Positions 15,703 through 25,110 are shown, counted from the first letter of the stretch. The stretch: 64,000 nt of DNA from Paenibacillus plantiphilus (GCF_927798095.1 NZ_CAKMMF010000012.1:1-64000); one strand, 5' to 3'. Notes: generated from the letters alone by a model not told the origin. Made by a program: numbers and translations.

Positions 15703-17265
15703 GTGAGTGCGTACCCGTTCGAAGGAAGGGGTACGGCATGCCGATTGAAGCAATCAAAGCCTAAGATGCTGCTCTTCTCCCATATCTGCAGCCCGAAGTA
15801 TGTGACTGGCGCTGAGAAACTGCTGCTATTCATGGTGCGTGAGCTGGTTCCGACCTTTACATGCGTGCTTGTTGTCCCAAATGAAGGGATTATCGCAGAG
15901 CAAGCAAGAGGACTCGGAGTTGCGGTCATCGTGCAGGAAATTCCCCTTCTCGTATCGCTGTATCTTGCACTGCCTCACATGATGAATGAATTGGAAGAGA
16001 AGAAACGGGAGAAGGCGTGGCGAGAGCTGTTCGTTTTTCTCCATCGCCAGAAGCCTGATATTGTACTCACGAATACCGTTGTGCACCCGCTCCCTGCGAT
16101 AGCAGCGAAGACGCTTGAAATTCCAGTTATATGGACGATTATGGAGACGATCCGGGAGACGCCTCATACGCATGAAGCCGCTGCGCTGATCGAGCAGTAT
16201 GCGGATTATGTTGTCGGCATATCGGAATCAACGGCGGCTCCATTACGAACACCGGGTCTGCTGCCGAAAACAACGATTATCCCGCCATCATGGGATCATG
16301 CGGCATTATCGCCGGTCTCATGGCCAGTGAATCGTATGAACCGGCGCAGGCAATTCGGTATATCGGACGGGCAAAGGCTGATCGGTTATATCTCTTCCTC
16401 TATTTTCGAGGCCAAAGGGCTTCAGCATTTCATGGAGATGGCAGTCGATATAGCGGAAAGACATCCGCATGCGATGTTTCTCATTGTCGGCAATCCAGTG
16501 GATACGGGATACTTCGAGCGGTGTCTGGACCATGCCCGGGGCCGCAATCTCATGGAGCGTTTCCGCTGGCTTCGCTTCGAGGAGCAGATTGAGACGATTT
16601 ATCCGGCTATGGATATTGTCGTAGTGCCCAGCCTGACTGTCGAGGGATTCGGCATGACGGCGCTTGAAGGCATGGTGTTCGGCAAGCCGGTCGTCGTCTA
16701 TGGCTCGGGCGGTCTTGCAGAGCTCGGAGAGGCGACGGGCAATGCAGATTATGTTGTGCCGACCGGGGACGTGGACGGTTTGTTCAGCAGGGTGAATGCG
16801 CTGCTTGGCGATGAAAGGACCCTGCAGGCTGTCGGCGAGCGGAATGCAGCGACAGCGATTCAGGTGTTCGGCATTGCGGCATACCGTGAGAAGCTGCGGA
16901 TGTTCGTCAGTGGATTGGCAATTCGGAGCTATTCGCCGCCGCGGCTTGTAAGAGGAACAGGTATGACGGTCTATGCGCTTCAAGACGGGGAGCTGCGTCC
17001 GTTCGGCTCGGAGGGAAGCTTCCTTCATGCCGGACACAGGTTCGAGGATGTTCGTCTCGTTCCAGATGAATTCATCGCATCACTGCCTCAAGGGCCCCCT
17101 ATCGGCGGCGACAATGCCCTATCTCGCCGCAGTACCAGTAAACGGAGACGCTCTCGCCGCAAGAGATTGACCAGGGGAGCTGGCAGGGGAATGGTTCAGC
17201 GCAGGCATCGGCAGCAAGAACGCAGGAGGAGCCGCAGGAAGAGGAGGATGACACGCTCCGGTTGA
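15703..17265 (+). CDS. GT4 glycosyltransferase with C-terminal ENGKRRP-like unit and Arg-rich C-terminal tail
   Basis: The protein has up to 520 residues. The GTG at 15703 overlaps AAGGAGG, so initiation at a TTG (15745) or ATG (15766) is possible. The GT-B fold shows FSHICSPKYVTGAEK, YADYVVGISEST, the donor-site EGFGMTALEGMVFGKPVV and VPTGDVDGL. After residue 414 a unit reading VRGTGMTVYALQDGELRPF resembles the C-terminal repeats of the gene at 7918. Residues 468-520 are strongly Arg/Lys-rich (STSKRRRSRRKR). The basic tail of this island is thus attached to the opposite end of this enzyme. Confidence 0.85.
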   Translation: MSAYPFEGRGTACRLKQSKPKMLLFSHICSPKYVTGAEKLLLFMVRELVPTFTCVLVVPNEGIIAEQARGLGVAVIVQEIPLLVSLYLALPHMMNELEEKKREKAWRELFVFLHRQKPDIVLTNTVVHPLPAIAAKTLEIPVIWTIMETIRETPHTHEAAALIEQYADYVVGISESTAAPLRTPGLLPKTTIIPPSWDHAALSPVSWPVNRMNRRRQFGISDGQRLIGYISSSIFEAKGLQHFMEMAVDIAERHPHAMFLIVGNPVDTGYFERCLDHARGRNLMERFRWLRFEEQIETIYPAMDIVVVPSLTVEGFGMTALEGMVFGKPVVVYGSGGLAELGEATGNADYVVPTGDVDGLFSRVNALLGDERTLQAVGERNAATAIQVFGIAAYREKLRMFVSGLAIRSYSPPRLVRGTGMTVYALQDGELRPFGSEGSFLHAGHRFEDVRLVPDEFIASLPQGPPIGGDNALSRRSTSKRRRSRRKRLTRGAGRGMVQRRHRQQERRRSRRKRRMTRSG

Positions 17266-17300
17266 AGCAGCACGAGCGCAGTAGAAAGGGGGTAACGATC

Positions 17301-18398
17301 ATGCGCGTTGTAACGATACTGGGCACTCGTCCCGAGATCATACGATTAAGTCTCATCATCAAGAAGCTGGATGCTCATGCAGAGAGTCATGTGCTTGTGC
17401 ATACAGGGCAGAATTTTACGCCTTCGCTCAGCGATATTTTCTTCCGGGAGCTCCGTTTGCGGCAGCCGGACTACAGGCTTGGCGAAGGACGCGAGACGCT
17501 TGGCGGCCAGCTATCGGTCATGTTCGCGGAGGTTGAGCGGATATTGACGGCTCATCGGCCTGACGTTGTTCTGCTGCTCGGCGATACGAACAGCGCTCTC
17601 TGTGCCATTATTGCTGAGCGGATGGGCATTCCGGTCGTTCATATGGAGGCTGGCAACCGCTGCTATGACCTGTCCGTGCCTGAGGAGAAGAATCGCCGTG
17701 TTATTGACGCGATTTCGACGATCAACATGCCTTATACCGCGTATAGCAAAGGCAATTTGCTGCGGGAGGGGTTTCCAAGCAATCGGATTATGCAGAGCGG
17801 CAACCCCATCCATGAGGTCATTCTCCATTACAAGCACGATATTGAAGCCAGCGATATATTGACAAGGCTTGGAGTTGCGGCTGGCAATTATATGCTCGTC
17901 ACTGCCCATCGCGCTGAGAATGTAGATCGGCCGGAGCGTCTGATGAGCATTCTTGAAGGGCTGAATGGGGTTGCAGAGCGGTTCGGCAAACGGCTCATAT
18001 GCAGCATTCATCCCCGGACAAGGTCGCGAATCCAGGCTGGTCATATCAAGGTTGCGATGGATGCGAGAGTAGAGCTGCATGAGCCGCTCGGCTTCTTCGA
18101 TTTCGTTCAGCTAGAGCGCCATGCATGCTGTGCCATTACGGATAGCGGAACGGTGCAGGAGGAATGCTGCCTCTTCGGTGTTCCGACAGTTACAATTCGC
18201 GAGACTACAGAACGTCCGGAGACGGTAGACTGCGGCAGCAATGTCGTATGCGGGCTGAAGGCGGCGCGGATTGTGGAGGCAGTCGCCGTGATGACGGGAC
18301 TTCCGGCAAGCTGGCAAATACCGGAGGGTTATTCCGCTGAGGATGTGTCGGATAAGGTGGTCAAATATGTGCTTGGAGGGAAATGGGATGTTTACTAA
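17301..18398 (+). CDS. wecB: UDP-N-acetylglucosamine 2-epimerase (WecB/MnaA family)
   Basis: The protein has 365 residues. The ATG at 17301 follows AAGGGGGT. Family motifs are clear: TILGTRPEIIRLS, VHTGQNF, LLLGDTNSAL, HMEAGNRCYD, VPEEKNRR, VTAHRAENVD and ITDSGTVQEEC. Such enzymes invert C2 of UDP-GlcNAc or of 6-deoxy derivatives. Because an FnlA-like dehydratase and an RmlD-like reductase follow immediately, the last step of a UDP-N-acetyl-L-hexosamine pathway (UDP-L-QuiNAc or L-FucNAc type) is more likely than simple UDP-ManNAc synthesis. Confidence 0.88.
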   Translation: MRVVTILGTRPEIIRLSLIIKKLDAHAESHVLVHTGQNFTPSLSDIFFRELRLRQPDYRLGEGRETLGGQLSVMFAEVERILTAHRPDVVLLLGDTNSALCAIIAERMGIPVVHMEAGNRCYDLSVPEEKNRRVIDAISTINMPYTAYSKGNLLREGFPSNRIMQSGNPIHEVILHYKHDIEASDILTRLGVAAGNYMLVTAHRAENVDRPERLMSILEGLNGVAERFGKRLICSIHPRTRSRIQAGHIKVAMDARVELHEPLGFFDFVQLERHACCAITDSGTVQEECCLFGVPTVTIRETTERPETVDCGSNVVCGLKAARIVEAVAVMTGLPASWQIPEGYSAEDVSDKVVKYVLGGKWDVY

Positions 18399-19371
18399 TC
18401 AACGCATCCTTGTGACCGGAGGGACGGGGTCCTGGGGCTATGAACTGATCCGTCAGCTGCTTCCGCAGCAGCCAGAGCAAATTATTATTTTCTCCCGCAA
18501 TGAATCCAGTCAGGTGGCGATGAGCCGTGCGTTCGAGCATCCGGCGCTAAGCTTCTGCATTGGCGATATTCGGGATAAGGAGGCGCTTCTCCGAGCCTGT
18601 GAGGGTGTCGACTACGTGTTCCATCTGGCTGCGCTCAAGCATGTTCCGGTATGCGAGGATCAGCCCTATGAGGCGCTGAAGACGAATGTGATCGGCACGC
18701 AAAATGTTATTGAAGCGGCTATCGCCAACCATGTGAAGCGAGTTATTTATATTTCAACGGACAAGGCAGCTAATCCATCGAATTTCTATGGCATGACCAA
18801 GGCAATCGGGGAGAAGCTCATCGTGTATGCGAATCTGCTCCGTTCAAAAACGAAATTTGTGTGCGTAAGAGGCGGCAATGTGCTCGGCACGAATGGCAGT
18901 GTCGTCCATCTGTTTATGAATCAAATTCGGGAGAAGCGCCAGGTGAGGATTACGGATATGGAGATGACGCGGTTCTTCCTGACGCTGCAGGATGCCATTA
19001 CGCTGCTGTTCAAGGCATCGGAGGAGAGCATAGGCGGTGAAATATTCGTGATGACCATGCCAACCTGCAGAATCTCCGATCTGGCAGAGGTGCTGATGGA
19101 AGCGATCGGTATTGAAGCGGACATGGTTGAGACGGGTGTGCGCCCGGGTGAGAAGCTGCATGAAATATTGCTGACAGATTTCGAGAGCACAAGCACGGTC
19201 GTATACGATCAGGAGTATTTGGTCATTCTTCCGACGATCGATATTCATGGTCTGCGCGATCGCTACAGCAAGAATGCGGCTGTCAATTTCGCCAGCTACT
19301 GCTCCAGCCAGTCGCTCATGAGCAAGGAAGAAATCCGCTCGATGCTCCTTCGCGGGGGGTTCCTGCCATGA
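18388..19371 (+). CDS. UDP-GlcNAc 4,6-dehydratase/5-epimerase-like SDR (FnlA/CapE type)
   Basis: The protein has 327 residues; its ATG overlaps the end of the epimerase gene. It opens RILVTGGTGSWG (cofactor loop) and continues with FSRNESSQVAMSR, HLAALKHVPVCE, STDKAANPSNFYGMTK (the atypical active-site segment of this branch) and RGGNVLGTNGSV. These features place it with the cytoplasmic UDP-GlcNAc 4,6-dehydratases that also epimerise C5. It would supply the 4-keto-6-deoxy-L intermediate to the reductase encoded next. Confidence 0.88.
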   Translation: MFTNQRILVTGGTGSWGYELIRQLLPQQPEQIIIFSRNESSQVAMSRAFEHPALSFCIGDIRDKEALLRACEGVDYVFHLAALKHVPVCEDQPYEALKTNVIGTQNVIEAAIANHVKRVIYISTDKAANPSNFYGMTKAIGEKLIVYANLLRSKTKFVCVRGGNVLGTNGSVVHLFMNQIREKRQVRITDMEMTRFFLTLQDAITLLFKASEESIGGEIFVMTMPTCRISDLAEVLMEAIGIEADMVETGVRPGEKLHEILLTDFESTSTVVYDQEYLVILPTIDIHGLRDRYSKNAAVNFASYCSSQSLMSKEEIRSMLLRGGFLP

Positions 19372-20198
19372 AATTGCTTGTTGTCGGGGGGCGCGGAATG
19401 GCGGGACATTTGCTCGTCCGCTATTTCCGGGCGGAGAGGAGCTGTGAAGTCGTCTATACAACAAGGGATGCAGCTGATCGTGAAGGGCGGCTGCTTGATG
19501 TGAGAGATGGCGAGGCTGTCGCCGCGCTGGTTGCGGAGGTGCGGCCGACTGTTATTATCAATGCGGTCGGCGTGCTGAATGAAGACGCCGAGCGCAATCC
19601 GCTGATGGCCTATCAAGTGAATGGTCTGCTGCCCCATTGGCTGCGGCATCTGGCAGACCGATGGGAGGCCAGACTTGTTCACATCAGCTCCGACTGCGTA
19701 TTTGATGGCAGGAGGGGTGGATATAAGGAGAGTGACAAGCCAGACGGAATGTCTGTCTATGCGCGGACGAAGGCGCTCGGAGAAGTGAAGGACTCCCGCC
19801 ATCTGACCATTCGAACGTCTATTATCGGACCAGAGATACGGGCCAATGGCATCGGCCTGCTGCAATGGTTTCTGCGGCAGGAGGGGGAGGTTAACGGCTA
19901 TTCTCGCGTCATGTGGAATGGAGTTACGACGCTGGAATTGGCCAAGGCTGTCGCTTATGCGATCGCCCGTCCCGATGTTGGCGGCCTGATCCACCTGACG
20001 GCTGCTGAAACGGTAAGCAAGCTGAAGCTGCTGACTCTGTTCCGCGACTGCTTCGCTCGGCCTTATGTAACTGTCGTGCCCCATGCGGAAATCGCAATTG
20101 ACCGGACGCTCCTTTGTCTGCGCGAGGATTGGCGGTATGAAACGCCCGGATATGCCGTAATGCTTCAAGAGCTGGCGAAATGGATGCAGGACAATTGA
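19368..20198 (+). CDS. RmlD-like reductase for a 4-keto-6-deoxy-N-acetylhexosamine
   Basis: The 276-residue protein is coupled to the dehydratase gene by an ATGA overlap. It has KLLVVGGRGMAGH, INAVGVLNEDAE, HISSDCVFDGRRG and VYARTKALGE, the Y-x-x-x-K pair of the RmlD family. There is no C-terminal cupin domain of the kind found in CapF-type enzymes of the L-FucNAc route. This favours the route through an RmlD homologue, as described for UDP-L-RhaNAc/L-QuiNAc. The assignment of the end product is inferred. Confidence 0.85.
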   Translation: MKLLVVGGRGMAGHLLVRYFRAERSCEVVYTTRDAADREGRLLDVRDGEAVAALVAEVRPTVIINAVGVLNEDAERNPLMAYQVNGLLPHWLRHLADRWEARLVHISSDCVFDGRRGGYKESDKPDGMSVYARTKALGEVKDSRHLTIRTSIIGPEIRANGIGLLQWFLRQEGEVNGYSRVMWNGVTTLELAKAVAYAIARPDVGGLIHLTAAETVSKLKLLTLFRDCFARPYVTVVPHAEIAIDRTLLCLREDWRYETPGYAVMLQELAKWMQDN

Positions 20199-21148
20199 GC
20201 CGTCCGCGCCTGTTGGTTACAGGCGGGGGCGGCTTCTGCGGCGAGCATGCCTGCCGATATTATGCTTCTGCCGGCTGGGATGTAACTGCGGTCGTCCGCA
20301 GCATGCCCCTCATTCGTGAAGGAGATGCTCTGAGAGTCGCGGCTGCTGTCGAGGTGTGCGATCTGACCAGCGGCGCCGAGGTGGAGGCGATGGTTCGGCG
20401 GGTGAGGCCGGACTATGTGCTTCATCTGGCCGGAATGAACGCTGTCGGGGCTTCATGGACGCATCCGGCAGCTGTAATGGAGAGCAATGTAATGGGCACG
20501 GTACATCTTCTGGAGGCGGTTAGGCGGCTTGGACATTCGATGTCTTGTCGGATCGTCATTGCGGGCTCGATGTTAAGATGCAAGCTGGGAGAGGTGGAGA
20601 GCGGGCTAGCTCCGCCTCATCCGTACAGCTTAAGCAAGTCGTTGCAGGTGGTGACAGCACAGAGCTGGGCAGCGCTCTATGGCATGGACATTATCGTTGC
20701 GGAGCCGTCCAACCTGATTGGACCTGGTCGTTCCACAGGCTTGTGCGCGTTGATAGCCAAGTATGCGGCGGAGCTGGAGTGCAGCACTCCAACAGGCATC
20801 AGATTGCCGGAGCCGTTTCGGTTGTCTTCCCGTACAGAGCAACGGGATCTGCTTGATGTAAGGGATGCGATGAGCGCGTATGAGCTGCTGCTTCTGCATG
20901 GCAAGAGCGGGAAGGTCTACCCGGTAGTGTCAGGAACGATGCGTACGCTTGGCGAGCTGGCAGATACGTTCGATCGTTTGGTGCGCTGCACGCTTCAATG
21001 GCGTGTGGGAGATTCGAAGGCGGTGTCGCCTCAGCCGATTGACGCCTCGGCGCTTAAGGCGCTTGGCTGGTCGCCGCTCTATTCATTGGAGCAATCTGTA
21101 TGGGATACGTTGGATGGGGCAAGGCAAGCAATGAAGGAGGGGAAATGA
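20180..21148 (+). CDS. NAD(P)-dependent SDR epimerase/dehydratase
   Basis: The 322-residue protein overlaps the reductase gene by 19 bases. It has a cofactor loop LLVTGGGGFCGEH, YVLHLAGMNAVG, IVIAGSMLR and PYSLSKSLQ as the catalytic Y-x-x-x-K, and EPSNLIGPGRS. It resembles the GDP-mannose 4,6-dehydratase / 6-deoxyhexose reductase branch, but the substrate cannot be read from the sequence. It probably modifies another nucleotide sugar of the same island. Confidence 0.85.
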   Translation: MDAGQLSRPRLLVTGGGGFCGEHACRYYASAGWDVTAVVRSMPLIREGDALRVAAAVEVCDLTSGAEVEAMVRRVRPDYVLHLAGMNAVGASWTHPAAVMESNVMGTVHLLEAVRRLGHSMSCRIVIAGSMLRCKLGEVESGLAPPHPYSLSKSLQVVTAQSWAALYGMDIIVAEPSNLIGPGRSTGLCALIAKYAAELECSTPTGIRLPEPFRLSSRTEQRDLLDVRDAMSAYELLLLHGKSGKVYPVVSGTMRTLGELADTFDRLVRCTLQWRVGDSKAVSPQPIDASALKALGWSPLYSLEQSVWDTLDGARQAMKEGK

Positions 21149-21151
21149 AGC

Positions 21152-21904
21152 ATGGCTGTTAATCGACCGAGAGTTACGATTGTCATACCTTTCTATAATG
21201 ATCCCTATGTAACGGAAGCAGTGGACAGCGCCTTAGCGCAAACCTACAGCAATACAGAAATTATCGTGGTGGATGACGGCTCGACCCAACATGCCGACAA
21301 GCTCAGACAGTATGACGGGCGCGTTCATTATTTGGGCAAGTCGAACGGGGGTACTGCCAGTGCGCTCAATCATGGTTTCCGCCATGCAAGCGGAGATTAT
21401 ATTGCCTGGCTCAGCTCGGATGACCGCTTCTATCCCGAGAAGATTGAGCGGCAGTTAGCGGGGATGGAGCGATGCGGCGCCTGGATTAGCCACACGGGCT
21501 TTGATCAGATTGATGCTGGAGGAAAGCTGACGTCTCTTGCGGTTATGCCGCCAAGCAACGATAAATGGCAATTTTATCGTGCGTTCCAGAACAGCAACCC
21601 TGTCAACGGATGCACCGTTATGATGAGCAAATCATTATATGGCCATATTGGAGCATTCGACGAATCGCTTCCGTTCACACATGATCTGGACTACTGGTTC
21701 AGAGTGCTGCTTGCCGGAATCCCCTTCCCGCTCGTTGCCGAAACACTCAGCGCCTATCGCTGGCATGATAGCATGGGAACACTGCGCAGCAGAGATGCGG
21801 TTGAACGGGAAGCGAAGCAAACCTTCGCGAAGTATGCCAAGCGCTGGCAGATATTCACGGCGAAGCTCGGAATGGCTCAGTCTGCAGTTGGCGGAACGAG
21901 CTAG
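21152..21904 (+). CDS. GT2 family glycosyltransferase
   Basis: The 250-residue protein has GGAGGGG before its ATG and begins three bases after the SDR stop. GT-A motifs are VTIVIPFYNDPYV, IIVVDDGSTQH, KSNGGTASALNHG and AWLSSDDRF, where the SSDD replaces the usual DXD context. FTHDLDYWFRVL forms the acceptor-side acidic motif. It has no basic tail and is closely related to the converging gene at 22005. Confidence 0.9.
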   Translation: MAVNRPRVTIVIPFYNDPYVTEAVDSALAQTYSNTEIIVVDDGSTQHADKLRQYDGRVHYLGKSNGGTASALNHGFRHASGDYIAWLSSDDRFYPEKIERQLAGMERCGAWISHTGFDQIDAGGKLTSLAVMPPSNDKWQFYRAFQNSNPVNGCTVMMSKSLYGHIGAFDESLPFTHDLDYWFRVLLAGIPFPLVAETLSAYRWHDSMGTLRSRDAVEREAKQTFAKYAKRWQIFTAKLGMAQSAVGGTS

Positions 21905-21944
21905 GAAGGTTCTAGCAACGGCTTGGTCCATAGTTGAATCCCCA

Positions 21945-22004
21945 AAGCGCAAAGAAGTCTCCAGCCCCGTTAAACCGGTGGATGTGGAGACTTCTTGTGC
22001 TTTT
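21945..22004. terminator. Bidirectional terminator between convergent glycosyltransferase genes
   Basis: A long stem pairs AAGCGCAAAGAAGTCTCCA with TGGAGACTTCTTGTGCTTT, with A- and T-rich ends serving both directions. The right arm lies at the end of the minus-strand gene. Confidence 0.8.
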
Positions 22005-22721
22005 CTAATCGGGAAGCTGCGCCAGCAGAGTATCAATGCGCGATGCATACATGCTGTTGATCGTATTGGCTTCCAGCAGCACCGAGTCAAAATGCTTGAC
22101 TGTGCCCATTTGCGAATGCCGCCGGTATACGGTCAGCGGCTCGTTCATGTAGTGAAAGTCGACGCGAGCCAGAATGATGCGAATCCACAGCTCGTAATCA
22201 TGCGTGAAAGGCAGGGAAACGTTGAACCAGCCAATGGCCTTCACCAGCTCCTTCGTCATCATGATGGTGCAGCCGTTCACTGGACATCCGTGCTTCAAGG
22301 AAGCGATGAAGGCTTTGGCTGTCGGGAATTTGGAGGCTGCCGCTCGCTGTGTAATCGTTCCGTACTCATTCATAAGATCGAAGTCCGTGTGGCTGATCTG
22401 TGCGTTCATTCGCTCCATGAAAGCAACCTGTTTGGCGATTTTATCCGGCAGGAAGCGATCATCCGAGCTGAGCCAAGCGACATATTTGCCTGTGGCCAGA
22501 CTCATGCCGTAATTCAGGGCACTGGCAGTACCCCCGTTTGCCTTGCCTATATAGTGGATGCGTGAGCGATAGGGATCAAGGCGATCCTGGTGAAGTGTTG
22601 ATCCGTCATCGACGACAATCACTTCAATATTGGGATAGGTCTGATAGAGTGCGCTAACGACTGCTTGATCGATATAAGGATCATTATAGAAGGGAATTAT
22701 GATCGACACTTTAGGTGTCAT
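22005..22721 (-). CDS. GT2 family glycosyltransferase, paralogue of the 21152 gene
   Basis: The protein has 238 residues from the ATG at 22721 (GAGGTGAG upstream); a longer reading adds 21 unlikely residues. It matches the converging gene motif for motif: VSIIIPFYNDPYI, VIVVDDGSTLH, KANGGTASALNYG, AWLSSDDRF, GCPVNGCTIMM, LPFTHDYELWIRI. The inverted, tail-to-tail arrangement suggests duplication with inversion, or acquisition of a related gene. Confidence 0.9.
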   Translation of the reverse strand: MTPKVSIIIPFYNDPYIDQAVVSALYQTYPNIEVIVVDDGSTLHQDRLDPYRSRIHYIGKANGGTASALNYGMSLATGKYVAWLSSDDRFLPDKIAKQVAFMERMNAQISHTDFDLMNEYGTITQRAAASKFPTAKAFIASLKHGCPVNGCTIMMTKELVKAIGWFNVSLPFTHDYELWIRIILARVDFHYMNEPLTVYRRHSQMGTVKHFDSVLLEANTINSMYASRIDTLLAQLPD

Positions 22722-22929
22722 GTCTCTCACCTCGAATTGTTCAGTTCTTCTATTACTATATGAGGACAGGGCGTTTACCGACACGACAGATGAACGCCAT
22801 CATTCGTCTATTTTCAGCAAAACAGCTTATATTTATGGATTTTCACAGAGGGTGTCCATAACATCGTCATCACATTTTCATAGAATAGAGCAATGTGAGA
22901 ATAGCATTCGTAAACGGGGAGGGGTGCAT

Positions 22930-23868
22930 ATGAAGATCGTAGTGACTGGAGGTGCGGGCTTTATTGGCTCTCGATTGGCTGTGGCATTAATCGGCGACGG
23001 GCATCAGGTTGTTGTTGTTGATGATTTGTCGACAGGCTGCAGGGGGAGTGTTCCAGCCGGGGCGCGTTTCATGCTCATGAATGCGAGTGATCCGGAGATG
23101 TCGGCTTTCCTTGCAGCAGAGCGTCCCAAGATTGTCTATCATCTGGCTGCACAGGCGGATTTAGGCCGTTCCTTGCTTGATCCCAGCGCAGATGTGACGA
23201 CGAATGTGATCGGTACTTTGAGAGTGCTGGAGGGCTGCAGACGGTCATCGGCGAAGTTCATCCTTGCGTCAACAGCCGCCGTCTTCGGCAACGCGAAGCG
23301 CTTTCTTCTGAGCGAGGATACGCCGGAATCTCCGGTGACTCCATACGGGTTGTCCAAACGCTCTGCGGAGCGATATACGGTTTGGTTCTGGCGTATTTAT
23401 GGCGTGCCTTATACGATTCTGCGATTTGCCAATGTGTATGGACCCGGGCAGAAGTCAACGGGGGAAGGAAGCGCTGTTGCTGTATTTCTGGAGCGAATGG
23501 CACGGGGACTGCCGTTGATCATACATGGAGACGGCAGTCAAATTCGCGATTTCGTTCATGTGGATGATGTTGTTCGCGCCTGCGTGCTTGCAGCGGGGAA
23601 AGGATCGGGAGAGACGATCCACATCGGCTCAGGAGATTCCAGGTCGATTGCTGAGGTGGCGGAAGAGCTTGCTAGGCTGCATGCCGGCTCCTTGGAAATT
23701 CGTTATGGAGACAGCCGCCCCGCAGATGCAGCACGCAGTGTGTTTGTGAATGACAAGGCTGCTTTAATATTGGGATGGACGCCGCATATACGCTTCGAGG
23801 ATGGATTGCGCTCCGCTTATGACGATGCGTTCAGCCTTGATAAGGGCGCAGACCGAGCTCAACCATAA
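22930..23868 (+). CDS. UDP-glucose 4-epimerase-like extended SDR
   Basis: The protein has 312 residues. The ATG at 22930 follows GGGGAGGGG. Motifs are IVVTGGAGFIGSRLA, VDDLSTGCRG, HLAAQADLGRSL, TPYGLSKRSAERY (catalytic Y-x-x-x-K), RFANVYGPGQ and IRDFVHVDDV. This is the GalE-like branch, which interconverts 4-epimers of UDP-hexoses or hexuronates. It stands apart from the main run, divergent from one glycosyltransferase and convergent with another, whose 3' end it overlaps by 38 bases. Confidence 0.88.
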   Translation: MKIVVTGGAGFIGSRLAVALIGDGHQVVVVDDLSTGCRGSVPAGARFMLMNASDPEMSAFLAAERPKIVYHLAAQADLGRSLLDPSADVTTNVIGTLRVLEGCRRSSAKFILASTAAVFGNAKRFLLSEDTPESPVTPYGLSKRSAERYTVWFWRIYGVPYTILRFANVYGPGQKSTGEGSAVAVFLERMARGLPLIIHGDGSQIRDFVHVDDVVRACVLAAGKGSGETIHIGSGDSRSIAEVAEELARLHAGSLEIRYGDSRPADAARSVFVNDKAALILGWTPHIRFEDGLRSAYDDAFSLDKGADRAQP

Positions 23869-24982
23869 TGTTGACCATATCAGCAGCATAACGGCTCGGC
23901 GAGAACCGTGCATGAATATGCTCCTTCGCCTGCTGACACATGGAATCTCTCACGGGACGATTGTGTATGAGCTGGAGCGCTTCGTTGACAGCCTCGGAAA
24001 CCGTTCGGGTTATGAAAAATTTCCCTGTCCGATTATGGTCAATGAAGCTGCGCACCCCGTCCGAATCAGTAGACAGCACAGGGCAGCCGCAGCTCATAGC
24101 TTCCGCAACCGCGTAACCGAAGCCTTCAAGGTAGGATGTGGAAACCAGCAGACCGGACGAGTCCCCGACCGCTGACAGATAATGAGGCATATGATCGTGC
24201 GGGACGTTCGAGCGAAGCGTCAAGCGCGGCAGCAGATTCAATTCATGGACAAGAGCGCTGAACTTCTCCCGTTCGCCCGGTTCGGAAATAGTGGCATCCT
24301 CAAACATCCATAGCTGTATATGGGGAAGATGCTGTGCCAGCTGGTGGCCAATCCGCAGGAAGAGCTGCCAGTCTTTGTTCTGCTCCAGTCGCCCGATCCA
24401 AGCCAGGATAGGATTGCCGGTTGGATTAAGCCACCGGGCATTCTGGTAGATGAAATGATCGGTATCAATCATATTTTGAACAAAAAAACGGGGAAAGGCC
24501 GGCAGATAGGTTTGGAACAGCTGGATGAGATGAGAGGCGGGAGGACTGATGACTGCGCTTGCATAGAGATTGATGAACATAGAGGCGGATTCTATCGTGC
24601 TTCGTGCCTGCTCGTAGCTCCCAAGTCCTTGGGATTCGTAGATTAAAGGACCGTTGTATCCAAGCCCGCGTATGCGCTGCAGCATGAGATGATCGCATGT
24701 CACAATAACCGCATCATAATGCTGCTCAGCGAATATGGCCCGAATGTCATTGTCATTATTCGTAATCCAGCAAGGGATATCTGTAATGTTCTGCCTGCCC
24801 GCACCATCCCACAGGTAGAGTAAATGTCCCTCCATGCCGACTTGGCGCAATGCCCTGCAGCGCAGCCGATTCAATGTTTCGATGCCGCCGCTTGGCAGGA
24901 AGTAGGTGAATAGAAGCTTCAATTTGATCATCCTCTCTGAAGGGCGAGGCTGTCGTGTTTCGGGCTGCAATTCTTTTGCCAT
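23831..24982 (-). CDS. GT4 family glycosyltransferase
   Basis: The protein has up to 383 residues. The ATG at 24982 is used, though an in-frame ATG at 24931 and TTG at 24922 lie close to GAGAGG and could serve. GT-B features are FTYFLPSGGIETLNRLR, YESQGLGSYEQ, AWIGRLEQNKDW and the donor-binding EGFGYAVAEAMSCGCPVLSTD. The basic tail and ENGKRRP unit are absent. It closes the island on the right. Confidence 0.88.
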   Translation of the reverse strand: MAKELQPETRQPRPSERMIKLKLLFTYFLPSGGIETLNRLRCRALRQVGMEGHLLYLWDGAGRQNITDIPCWITNNDNDIRAIFAEQHYDAVIVTCDHLMLQRIRGLGYNGPLIYESQGLGSYEQARSTIESASMFINLYASAVISPPASHLIQLFQTYLPAFPRFFVQNMIDTDHFIYQNARWLNPTGNPILAWIGRLEQNKDWQLFLRIGHQLAQHLPHIQLWMFEDATISEPGEREKFSALVHELNLLPRLTLRSNVPHDHMPHYLSAVGDSSGLLVSTSYLEGFGYAVAEAMSCGCPVLSTDSDGVRSFIDHNRTGKFFITRTVSEAVNEALQLIHNRPVRDSMCQQAKEHIHARFSPSRYAADMVNIMVELGLRPYQG

Positions 24983-25110
24983 AACAGCACCTGCTGTAGT
25001 GTATGAGAGGTTGTCGGGGCCTGATTGGGTACTTGGCTTTGCGTGGCCAAGGAGCTGGTGGATCCAACTGGCTGTCTGAACTAGTGCCGTAAATGCAGAT
25101 TGAATTCCTC

